From contig CM034237.1 of NCBI GenBank assembly GCA_019916065.1, positions 23,209,752 through 23,273,751 of the forward strand: 64,000 bases of DNA. The letters are read 5' to 3'. The stretch's first letter is position 1, and every line of letters begins with the position of its first letter. The stretch comes from Vitellaria paradoxa (Eukaryota > Streptophyta > Magnoliopsida > Ericales > Sapotaceae). The notes below the pieces were generated by a model that did no database searches, had not been told where the DNA came from, and saw only the letters and a program-made list of their open reading frames with translations. The position numbers were made by a program, and so were the translations under genes. This document shows, piece by piece, positions 54,829 through 64,000 of this stretch.

Positions 54829-56163
54829 TTGTAAGTAAGATTCTCCGATCCCTACCTATGTCCTTTCAAGCTAAAGTTACAGCCATTGAAGAAGTTAGGG
54901 ATATTAATTCGATGCAGATAAAAGATTTAGTTGGCTCTCTGCAGACTTATGAAACCAACATGATTAAATCAAAATCCAGAGGAGTTGCCCTAAAAACTGT
55001 TAAGGAAGATATGTCCTCCTCAAGTAATGTTGAGTCAAATTCGTCTGCTGAAGAAATTGCTATTTATACTAAGAAAATCAGAAAATTCTTCAAAAAGAAA
55101 AATAGCAAACAAAGAAAGATGAAGAAAAATAAGAAAGACAAATTAGAGAAAACTTCAAAAAAGAAGAAGAAAAAGGAAAACAAGTCTAAGGGCTTGAAGT
55201 GCTATAAGTGCTAGGGTTATGTTCACATAGCTCAATACTGTGGAAACAAGAAAAGTAAGAAGAGGGTTCTCAATGTAACCCTTGATAATTCAGATGATCA
55301 GTCAAGTACCTCCTCATCTTTAGAAGATTTTTCAAAAAATTATACTGCATTCATGGTTAGAGCAAGTGCCCCCTCAAATTCAGTAGAGTCATCCTCCTCT
55401 AGGCATAAGGAAGAAGAATCCTCCGAAAGTGAAGTTAAAAAAATTCAAATGAGGAAGTAGATGTTGAAGAGGCATATGAACAGCTATACCAAGACTGTCA
55501 CAAACTCCACAAGCAAAATGGAAAATTGACCATGAAGAACAAAGTGTTGAAAATGGAGAGAGACAGTTTGAAAATTGCCTTAGAAGAATTGCAAGGAAAA
55601 TATGACAGTCTTAAAGCAAGCAAGAAAACTCAAGATAAATTGATAACAGCCTTTAAGACTAAATTGGATCAAAAAGATAATGAATTGAAGGATGCCTAGG
55701 GTAAGCTGCAAACCATGCAACTCAAGATGAATACTACATCTTCCCAACTTGATGACATATTTGGGATGTAAAGGAGCCCACGTGAGAAAAAAGGACTTGG
55801 CTACACTAGCACACAGGTGGTCAATCTTGAAGCTAAAGCTGCCCCAAGCGAGCAGAAAGGTTGATTTGGTTTCAATCCTCGAAGACAACTGCTCTAAAAA
55901 TAGTGCAAGCTCCTCAACCCAAGAAATGTAATCAACCCAGAGTCTATTTTAAGAAACCCAACGGTACTCCCCCTAAGTTGCAACCTAAGTTTGTTCCTAT
56001 ATGTTTTCATTGTGGTATACCAGGTCACATAAGACCACATTGTCATAAATTATGTGAGCTTCCCCTATCTTATGTTGACACTAGGAATTCCTTGAGACCT
56101 AATTTCCACGTGTCAAATAGGTTTAATTCATTAAGATTTCAAAAGTTACGTTTTTTATTCTAG
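54829..56163 (+). pseudogene. SIRE-type gag of copia B, second part
   Basis: It continues capsid sequence (SFQAKVTAIEEVRD), then a Lys-rich block and a degenerate CCHC knuckle CYKC-stop-GYVHIAQYC near 55200 (CAG to TAG at 55212). A Glu/Lys coiled-coil region follows (55480-55740), with a frameshift near 55440. The second knuckle CFHCGIPGHIRPHC is at about 56008-56049, followed by HKLCELPLSYVD. The layout matches the copia element at 4902-6970. The frame decays after 56163 and nothing of pol follows. Confidence 0.85.
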
Positions 56164-57632
56164 ACCTTACATGACTTGGCTAGTGAGGATAAACAGAAAG
56201 AAAAATTTCAAAACCTATTGGTCCAAAACCCAACAATCCCAAGACTCAAAATGTTTTTCCAAAAATGAGAACTATTTGGGTTAGAAAGAGTGACCTATAT
56301 GTCACCCACACCCCTAAAAGTGTTGAAGGGGTGAGCCTTGATATGTAGAGGCAATTTTTAATGAACTAGGCTATACGACATTGTTATATTCTTACCTAGT
56401 TCTGTGAAATCTTGTAAATTAGATACTTTTTAATTTTTTTTAAGATAATTAAATTTTTTTTGGTGCAATGTTATTCTTTGTGATATTCTTGCATGTTCTA
56501 TTACCTCATACATACTTCAAAATCATAGGATTAAAATTGTTGATATACATAGTAGTCATAAATTTGAATTGCTTAATAAACCTGAATCATATGTTTTGTT
56601 GTTCCTTGTCATGATAGTGGTGTGCTAATTGTAATTGCACGAAGTTTAGTACATCATGAGAAATATTTTTCACAACTTAATTGGTTTAATAAATTCTCCT
56701 TTTTGGACTATTGGTTGCTCTTGAGTTTAAATAAAAAAAAATCACTTGGAAAGGGCTACCAATCGGATAGAGTGAAGCTAGCCTGTTGATGTGCGGGTTA
56801 TCAAAATAACCACTCTTTGGGTTTGATGATATGGGATGAAGGCTATCTACCAATAAGTGTGTGAAAGTCACCAAGAAAAAAAATTGGCAGATGGAAAAAT
56901 TGAAATATTGGTGTATAGTTGAAAACAATGAATTGAGGAGAAAATAGTCGAAGAGCTAACACTAGATATCTTACTCAATTCAATTCAATGTCCAAAAGGA
57001 GCAATTTTAAAATTCATGCGAAAAAGTGAAAAGTGTTAATCATGTTACACTTAAACTTCATTTCACACACTGCACATGCATTTGACTATTTGTATGACAT
57101 GTATGAACAACTCATGACATAAATAGTAGGGTGATTCTTGGAGTTCTTATTTGTTACTATTTATGTATGGTAAAAATTTTGAAACTGTGTTTCGTTTTGT
57201 GTTTGCGAAAATAGAACTTGGAATGAATCGATCAAGAATACACGTTATACCTTATTTTTTGTCAATTCATGTCAAAAAAGGGGAGAATAGTTTATGGGAA
57301 GAATTTTTGAAAAGAGAATTTTTGAAGTTATTTAACTAAGGGGGAGATATAGTTAAGGGGAAGAATGCTTGAAAAGGGAAAAATGCTTGAAAAGAATTTT
57401 GTTTATTAAAGGGGAGAATATTTTGTTTCATTTTCTTAATGTTTTATTTAAATTTTTTAATTATTTAATTGTTAACACATGATGTCGTGGTTAGTTTGTT
57501 TAAGTGTGCAGCCATTCAGGTTAACAATTGGAACATGTTGATGGATGACAATTGGAAATAACAAGTTCACTAAGGCCTTTATCTAGGATGAGCTTAATTG
57601 TACTAATTTTTTTGGTTTTGACATGGAATTGC
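56164..57632 (+). other. Non-coding 3' interior of copia B
   Basis: There is no pol motif in any frame. Purine-rich GGGGAGA words recur at 57282, 57341, 57357 and 57411, as in the 3' part of SIRE-type elements. One possible remnant of pol-flanking sequence (HTPKSVEGVSL-like) lies near 56305. Confidence 0.6.
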
Positions 57633-57645
57633 CAAAGGGGAAGAT
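57633..57645 (+). promoter_or_regulatory. Polypurine tract of copia B
   Basis: CAAAGGGGAAGAT directly precedes TGTTAAGACC of the 3' LTR, close to the standard plant copia PPT. Confidence 0.85.
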
Positions 57646-58432
57646 TGTTAAGACCAAATATTATAAATTAGCAAATCCATGATCAAAGAGAAGTGTTTAT
57701 ACTTTTAGACTTAGTGTAAGCTAAGACACTAGAACCTTAAGTCAAATAGAATTCTAAAAGGCCTCAAAAAACTGTTTCCATAATGGCTAGAAGTCCTAAA
57801 GAAGTCAAACAAGTGCCAAGACTGCTTTACGTAGAAAGGTCGCAGTTTGGCATAGGAAAATCCCGAGAGCACAACATGAAGAGATGGCCGTGTGGGAAGA
57901 CCGCTCTGATTCGTGGGAAAGCCGTAGGAAGACCGCAAGTGCGCCCTTCCCGTGAGGCACAGCTTTCAGCCTATTTCAACCCCTAGCCGCCTCAATTTTG
58001 TCTATATATATCCTCTAGACATCTTCAGGGTTACACACAGAGAGAATACACATTAGATTGAGAGTCTGAAAGATCAATTATTCTCTCAACTACTTAGCCA
58101 ACATGTTTTGCTTTCAATCCAAAAGAGTTGGGGTTCAAGGTTTGTGAACACTGAGAATTCAGCACACTGAGGATTCAGCAAAACCTACTGAGGAGTCAGA
58201 GGGCTTTCGCTAAAAAGAGTTGGTGAGTCGAGGATTCGAGCAAACATCAACAAAGTATAGAGTTGAGGAGTCGATCTATCGAGAGTTTGAATTTGTAACC
58301 AACGTTTGTTTTTAGTGAAAGTTTTTGAGGTTTCCCTTTGTGGGTTTCCTCGTTTTGTTTATCCTACCTTTTGTTATTCCGTGATTATGATTGATTGATT
58401 GGGATCTTCACTAGCAAATTATGTAATTTTCA
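57646..58432 (+). repeat. 3' LTR of copia B
   Basis: It is 787 bp, from TGTTAAGACCAAATATTA to TTTTCA, followed by the target-site copy GTATA. It is homologous to the 5' LTR but with several indels (for example a shorter GAGGAGTC cluster), showing considerable age. The TATA-like CTATATATATCC is near 58003. Confidence 0.92.
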
Positions 58433-59892
58433 GTATATTAGTGACTAGTGAATGTTTTAGTACTTAATCCAATGATGGTATTAAATGGTTTGGTTTCAAT
58501 TGTGAATGGGGAACTTAATTTAAAAATTGATTATAAAATTTTCTAATGTGTTGCAAACTTGTCACCTAAAATCATTGAGTTGAAAATGTGTCAAGGATTA
58601 GAATTTATAAGACTTAGTCATTCAAATATACCAAGACATAGGTGGAGACTTAAAACCCTACATTGTGTGAGCTTTTGAGCCTAACTTTTCGTTCTGGAGG
58701 ATTTTACTTTCTTTGAATAGTTCATTACATTAACTTGCTTTGGTCTTAAATGCATAAGACGCCATTTGTTGATTTACATGTGTAGAGATTAGTGTTTCTG
58801 ACAAAGTGTTATTATTCTAGAGAGTGATATTAGGCCCTCTTTCTTATAATTGAAAGCTTGAAACTTTCCTTTGATTTACATAACCCTTGGAACCACTTTG
58901 AATCCTTTAAAGAAATGAAATAAGAAATGAAATTTTTTCTTGTTTAACCACGTTTACGACCCTTTTAACCTTAGATGTATAGGTAAACCAACCTTGGCAT
59001 CTCTTGGGATATTGATGCAATTTTATAAAGGTCAATGAAAGGGGAATTTGTGATGGGAAATTGTGCTAACCCATTAAAAAAATTTTTTTTGATTGATCTT
59101 CAATGTTGGGTTCTCAAGAAGTTGAAAAAGGAAAAGTTGGGCGGGGATATTGCATTGCACTATCTTTGGACATGCACTTGATTTTCCCTATCATTTGTTC
59201 ATCTAACCAATACCCCTTTGGGCAAGTTACAACCTAGTAAAGACCTAATGGACTTTAGGTGAAAGACACTTAAAAGGACATTGATTTATTTCATGTGATC
59301 AATGGTAGTTGTCTTGCTTAAGCATTGATACATTCCATTCATGAAGCTATGAAACACTTTGTATTTTAATTCTTTCAGTCACCTCTTGATTGGGTTCACT
59401 GCATTTATTTGACATTGTAATCTTGCATGAACCAAGAGAGTAACCTGTCTCGAGTGACTTTATTCTATTTGAGTGACCAACTTGGTGAGATTTGAAGTTG
59501 AGACCGCAGTCTTTTGAGTATGTTTGATGACTATGTTGATTGAATGATATGAATTGGAATATTTGAAATGAGATGGTTGAAAAGTAGGTGAATTAAATAC
59601 ACATTGGGAGAATTTGTATGACGTTTTAAAATTTTGTTACTTATTTCATATTGAACTTAAATCAGGAGTTATTGAAATGATAATTACCATCTATTGGATT
59701 AGTTTTGGAATTTTGTGGGTAGATTCACTTGAAACCCTCACGAGACTTCACTCGTCCACTAGGGGGAACTTAGGGTTTTAAAAGGTTTGCTGCAGTAGCT
59801 AAGTGTAGACGTGTTTCCAATGAAAAGAGAAATAGGATAGTAGTTTAATTTCATTTAAATAAAGGCATTGCCAAGGACTAGCAACACTCAAG

Positions 59893-59902
59893 TTGGGAGG
59901 TG
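59893..59902 (+). promoter_or_regulatory. Polypurine tract of the third Athila-like element
   Basis: TTGGGAGGTG precedes the LTR; it has a G-to-A change relative to the other two copies (TTGGGGGGTG). Confidence 0.75.
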
Positions 59903-61415
59903 TGATTACGATTGAAAAGTGTAATTATAAACTCTATATTTTGACAATTGTTCATGCATTTAAGTAACTAATTTTAAAGTTTTGTTAATATTTTATTACT
60001 TATGGAATTTATTTTCTAAATTGTAGGAAGAAAGGCGAAATAATCATAATTAGCAGCGATGAAAGTGGTTCAAAGGAAAAAGAGGACACTGTGGTCCAGA
60101 CACCCCCTTGGGTGGTTCGGACTAGGTCAAAAGCCAGGCTAGAAGAAGGAAACGGAATCTAAAAGAAAAACATTTTGTGGTCTAGACACCTTGTCAGGTG
60201 GTCCGGACCACAGTATGCTGCTGCGCGAAATTTTTTCAACTTTTTTTATGGTTTGTGTTAGAATATAAATATTATCTTATGTATGGACACAAGAACATTC
60301 TACCTTACTTTTCATTCAGACTTTTGAGAGAGTTTTAGAGTGTTTTCGATGTTTGGAGAATGCTTTTAAAGTTTGGCAGAGCTTTCGTAGGGATTGTAAC
60401 AATTTTCATAGCTCGTTATTATACATTGAATCAAATTTTAAAGTACATTGTTTTTCACTTTTTATTTTAATAATATCATATTTACAATTCATTCTTTAGT
60501 TTAGTATTTTTATGTGTGATTTGTTTGTTATTTATCTTAAAATCATGCTAGCGTAAACCCTTCTTTCTTGATTCAACAAATCAAGGAAGGGCAGGTTATT
60601 ACAAATTAATGGGATGTGCGTAGACCCTTCGCATGGTTTGCAAAAACTTATGCATGCGTAGGGATCTACACTTTTCAAATCTGATTTCATTTGTTTCAAA
60701 AGTTTTCGAAAACGAAAATCTTTAACTATATTTTCTGTAATCACTAGTAAAAGATTTTCGATTAAAACTTATTAATATTTTTGAACAAAATAAAAATTGG
60801 ATTTGAATCCAAGTGATTTCACAAAATATTTTTCCGGTTTTATAATCCTAAACGAGAATATAAAAATGAGTTTTGGGAAATAAAAAAACCTTAAACGAGG
60901 ATATCTTTCCAATCTATTTGTTCTTTTTACATGAACTTTAGATTATAGTTTTATGCACATCCCTTTGTGAAGTGATTAACTCACCTGAAATTGAAGGTTG
61001 AATCAAGAATTTTTTTTGATATTGATATTGTTATTTGAATTAATTATTAGTTGGTTAATTGATTGCTTTGAAATTTTAAACTTATTTATTTGTGCAATTT
61101 ATGCTTTGGTTGAGTTTTCTTATTAGTAATCATTGTTCTTGCTAAAAACCAAAAAAAAAAAAAAATTCATTCACTGAATTTCATTAAATAATTGTTAGGT
61201 GTCATTTATTTTTATTTCAAATTTTTGAAAACCCTAGGAATTTAGTATTCATCAAACCCTAGAATTTCTTTGAATTTAAATTGATAATTTTTGTTGCAAC
61301 CTAGAAACTAAAAATGTAGGTTCCCTATGGATTGACCTCGAACTCACCGAGTTAAAACTATATCGCACACCCTTACACTTGGGGGTTAGTTTAGACGCAC
61401 TATTTAGAAGCGGTC
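59903..61415 (+). repeat. 3' LTR of the third Athila-like element
   Basis: It is 1513 bp, from TGATTACGATTGAAAAGTG to AGAAGCGGTCA. It shares the end block (GACCTCGAACTCACCGAG, CCTTACACTTGGGGG) and the GTGGTCCGGACCACAG palindrome near 60198-60213 with the LTRs of the gag-only element. Confidence 0.87.
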
Positions 61416-61643
61416 AAAACCGTTTCCCAAGAACTTGAGGAAGTGGAAGATGTGTAAGTGTTATCCTTTCAGACTTGTCTATTTATACCATAAAGGAAAA
61501 AGGAGAGGGGGTTCCTCAACCAATATTCCCATAATGGATTTTCCTTTTAATCTTAATCATTCTATCTTTCGACAAAGTAGGAGTAGCTTTAATTTAGTTT
61601 ATCTTCAATTTTTTTAAAGCCATCAAAGTCAAATCTATATATA

Positions 61644-61975
61644 GTTTTGATCACCTATGTCCGTTCTTCTCTGGAATTAAAAGCAGATATTTATAAGTGG
61701 CTAGGATTCAAGTAAATATTGTAACCTGTATTTATTTCCTTAATGTATTACTTTCTTTCTTCTGTTTATGTTTATCTGTGATTGCTATATATCTGTATTT
61801 GGGTCTCCGCAGAGACAAAAAAATCCCACATTATTAACACCTAATACTTGGAATTTTGCACTTTTTGTGGATCTTTTGGATTTGGCACGCTCGTACTCAC
61901 ACACAATAGCATATTCAAGATAAAACTATGAAAGAATGTGCATATGTTTGTTCTTATCACAAACAAATTTTGGCA
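61644..61975. repeat. Direct repeat copy 1 (about 330 bp)
   Basis: It begins GTTTTGATCACCTATGTCCG and includes ATTGTAACCTGTATTTATTTCC and CTTTTTGTGGATCTTTTGG. It matches copy 2, 717 bases downstream, with scattered substitutions. Confidence 0.85.
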
Positions 61976-62360
61976 TTCCTAATGGGACATTGGAAGTAGA
62001 TTTATGGTAATCACACGACAATAGAGCATGGAATTTAGACAGAGAGAAGGAAAGGCAATTGTGTTTGATGAAGAGACCATAGGAGGTGTGAGTCCGTCAA
62101 TTAGTGACTCTAGTCTAAAAGTCAATGACATGCGTTATTACAGTAGGCGATGAGAGAAAATAACTCTGAATTAAAAAATATTATGACAACTAAGAATTAT
62201 AAATTGTTAGACAGTTAGGTCATCGGAAATTCTAAAATGATGAATCCTTTCATGGTAAAAAAACACCGAAATGATGAATATCCTGATCATAGGGCAATCT
62301 GAAATGATAAAAACCTTAAAAGATCTTATATCTATGCTCAAACTAATGAATTTGGCTACG

Positions 62361-62678
62361 GTTTTGATCACCTGTGTCCGTTCTTTCCTGGAGTTAAAAG
62401 CAGATATTCATAAATGACTAGGATTCAGGTAAATATTGTAACCTGTATTTATTTCCTTAATGTATTACTTTCTTTCTTTTTTTTATGTTTATCTATAATT
62501 ACTATATATCTATATTCGAGTCTCCGTAGAGATAAGAAAATTCCACATTATTAACACCGGATATCTATAAGTTTGCACTTTTTGTGGATCTTTTGGATCT
62601 GGCATGCCTGCACTCAAAGCATATTGAAGACAAAACCGTGAAAGATCATGCGTTTATTTGTTTTTATCACAAGCAGGA
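62361..62678. repeat. Direct repeat copy 2 (about 320 bp)
   Basis: It is colinear with copy 1 from GTTTTGATCACCTGTGTCCG to TTTTTATCACAAGC. The pair could be the LTRs of a very short (TRIM-like) element or a local duplication; no PBS was found after copy 1. Confidence 0.85.
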
Positions 62679-63010
62679 GCCAATTTCATTTAATTAATGC
62701 ATGATTTTTAATAATTGAATACATGACTATAAAGTTCTTATACTTTTAATTCCATATTTAATTCATATTTAATAATATGTGAACTCACGTAAATATTATT
62801 GACTCAAGGTTTACAAAATAAAGAAAAAAAGTATGGTTAAAACCATACATTCCGACAGGTAGCCTGTAGCTTTCCTCTCACGCTCGCGCGCGCGCAGTGC
62901 ATATGCGAAAACAAAGTAAAACTTGCCACGCGTTTACTCAAAACTGGTAAGAAGAAAAGCACAATCTTTTTCTGATATTCCATACTTGCAGTGAAAAGAA
63001 CTCTCAAGCA

Positions 63011-63018
63011 TATATAAA
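63011..63018 (+). promoter_or_regulatory. TATA box of the NHL gene
   Basis: TATATAAA lies 142 bases before the preferred start codon; transcription would start near 63040-63050. The sequence between is a pyrimidine-rich leader with a C14 run (63129-63142). Confidence 0.6.
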
Positions 63019-63152
63019 CTAATATAACCTTCAAGTGCAAGTTTCAGTCCCTCCTATATTCTCTTTTAGTATCAAATCACTATGTTATTCAAAAGACCAC
63101 TGTGAACCCCTTAAAACCTCCTCTCATCCCCCCCCCCCCCCAAAAAAAAGGA

Positions 63153-63722
63153 ATGTGTGAGACCAAAAACTTCTACTTATGGCTCCTTCAAGTAGTAGGG
63201 CTCGTGGGGCTTCTCGTGCTAGTTCTATGGCTAAGCCTTCGCCCCAGGCAACCAACTTACACCATCGTCCAGTTCTCAGTCCAGACTCCGGCGAATACTA
63301 CCACTGCTCCGGCGAATGGCACTGTCTCGTATCAACTTGAGATTGAAAACCCGAACAAGGACTCTGGCATTTTCTACGACGAAACCTTGCTGAGATTCTA
63401 TGACGGGCAGGAGACACTTCACCAGAAAACTATACCTTCCTTCTACCAGCGGAAGGATAGGACTACCCTAATAATGGAAAGCGTGAATGTGGCCGGACGA
63501 GTTTGCAAGCAACTGTCCAGTGAAGTATCGAAGGCAACGGCGGAGGTGAAGGTTGCCGCTGAAACGAAAATTCGATACAGGATGTGGGGCCGGACGAGCA
63601 GGCATCAAGGGCTTAACTTGCACGCGAAATTGCCGATTGGTACGGATGGGAAGATTAAGGGTAAGAAGAAGAAGATCAAGCTACACCACAATTCCAAGAA
63701 ATGGAGATCCAAGCTGGTGTGA
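63153..63722 (+). CDS. NDR1/HIN1-like (NHL, LEA_2 family) membrane protein
   Basis: This is an intact single-exon gene of 189 codons from this Met. It starts MCETKNFYLWLLQVVGLVGL: a short cytoplasmic tail and one hydrophobic span (residues about 8-28), then RPRQPTYTI, the family signature just after the membrane. The LEA_2 domain follows with LEIENPNKDSGIFYD (about residues 64-78), the hallmark NPN motif, and LRFYDGQETLHQ. The tail is basic. Relatives sit in the plasma membrane facing the apoplast and act in pathogen response or cell wall-membrane contact. An upstream in-frame ATG at 63102 would add 17 residues, including a run of prolines from the C14 tract. I prefer 63153 because that stretch looks like leader and the family usually begins close to the membrane span. 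Confidence 0.85.
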   Translation: MCETKNFYLWLLQVVGLVGLLVLVLWLSLRPRQPTYTIVQFSVQTPANTTTAPANGTVSYQLEIENPNKDSGIFYDETLLRFYDGQETLHQKTIPSFYQRKDRTTLIMESVNVAGRVCKQLSSEVSKATAEVKVAAETKIRYRMWGRTSRHQGLNLHAKLPIGTDGKIKGKKKKIKLHHNSKKWRSKLV

Positions 63723-64000
63723 TGATATGATAATTAGGACTAGAGATTGGGTAATGGCTTGCTGTAATGCGTAAATGGTTTGTAGTGTACGATTCATGAT
63801 CTTGTAAAATTTGAAAATGGTGTATAAATAATTTTTTAATTTTTATAAATTATTTAAGTAATTTTATTTTTTCTTTTTTTATTTTTTTAAATGTTCTTTA
63901 ACTACTAACTACTTTTATGATGTTCTTTTATTTTATTTAAATGCTCTTTGATTATTTACTATCTACTTAAATACTTTTAATTAATAATTACTTATTATTT
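63723..64000 (+). other. 3' flank of the NHL gene
   Basis: A T-rich region with AATAATT/TATAAATAA words near 63824-63832 that could serve as polyadenylation signals. No other gene is seen before the window ends. Confidence 0.45.

Larger units (their letters stand above)
50628..58432 (+). mobile_element. Copia B: complete gag-only SIRE-type element
   Basis: LTRs at 50628-51464 and 57646-58432 are flanked by GTATA at 50623-50627 and 58433-58437. The PBS (51467) and PPT (57633-57645) are in place. The interior has only a gag region (51521-56163, interrupted by a solo LTR) and about 1.5 kb of non-coding sequence. No protease, integrase, RT or RNase H motif was seen. It is inserted in the third Athila-like element. 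Apart from the solo LTR it is about 5.0 kb. Gag has stops and frameshifts, so the copy is old. Confidence 0.9.
58438..61415 (+). mobile_element. Third Athila-like element, right piece with 3' LTR
   Basis: It continues the piece at 50458-50627. The non-coding interior (58438-59892) shares the GTGAGCTTTTGAGCCTAAC block near 58667, an A/T homopolymer pair near 59074, and the CACTCGTCCACTAGGGGGAAC block near 59750. Then come the PPT (TTGGGAGGTG) and the LTR (59903-61415). No ORF is seen. The 5' end of the element is missing. Confidence 0.82.
61416..63010. other. Intergenic region with a long direct repeat pair
   Basis: No gene is recognised. Two copies of a roughly 320-330 bp sequence lie at 61644-61975 and 62361-62678 (listed separately). 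The last 150 bases before 63010 include a CGCGCGCGCGC run at 62886-62896 and lead into the NHL promoter. Confidence 0.5.

Noticed and set aside
62877..62896. CpG island-like CGCGCGCGC run as an enhancer or Z-DNA site
   Set aside because: It is only about 11 alternating bases; too short to claim a function.
1..64000. CRISPR arrays, bacterial operons or an integrated virus
   Set aside because: Regular repeat-spacer structure is absent, all protein motifs are plant transposon or plant gene types, and no capsid, movement or viral replicase motif was seen.

Overview
The window is eukaryotic nuclear DNA from a flowering plant, probably a eudicot. It is about 65-70% A+T and consists almost entirely of plant transposable elements stacked inside one another. 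The only ordinary host gene seen is an intact NDR1/HIN1-like (NHL/LEA_2) membrane protein gene at 63153-63722, near the right edge. I saw no bacterial, organellar or CRISPR features, and no functional tRNA or rRNA gene.

Layout. 1-85: end of an Athila-like LTR. 1721-7769: decayed SIRE-type Ty1/copia element on the minus strand, with gag, protease, integrase, RT, RNase H, PBS and one LTR. 7919-15589: a minus-strand gypsy (Tekay/Del-type) LTR fragment, split by a CACTA transposon (8751-14244, TSD TCA) that itself carries a solo LTR (9891-13570, TSD TTTAT). 15590-21203: remnants of a second CACTA element, a MITE-like unit and a 1.9 kb AT-rich degenerate tandem array. 21207-25505: a LINE reverse transcriptase fragment cut in two by another solo LTR (21542-25353, TSD GATCT). 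26920-34590: a complete, young, gag-only Athila-like element on the minus strand (TSD ATTAC). 34887-36757: 5' part of a SIRE-type copia element (copia A). 36758-45973: a Tekay-type chromovirus with PBS, an extra Cys-rich ORF, gag-pol with chromodomain, PPT and a truncated 3' LTR. 45974-50457: 5'-truncated Athila-like element. 50458-61415: another Athila-like element. It is interrupted by a complete gag-only copia element (copia B, 50628-58432, TSD GTATA), and the gag of copia B is interrupted by a solo LTR (52021-54823, TSD AAAGA). 61416-63000: intergenic DNA with a 0.33 kb direct repeat pair. 63011-64000: NHL gene with TATA box and 3' flank.

How the parts relate. Two structurally complete elements (26920-34590 and 50628-58432) carry gag but no pol, so they would need enzymes from autonomous relatives. 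The only pol genes present (copia at 1721-4900, gypsy at 41930-45262) are broken by stops, frameshifts and deletions. Several in-frame stops are C-to-T changes in CAG codons that the sister copy keeps, as expected for methylated, silenced repeats. Four solo LTRs or LTR fragments show that recombination is also removing elements. Element names follow plant retrotransposon lineages and rest on motifs and structure read by eye.
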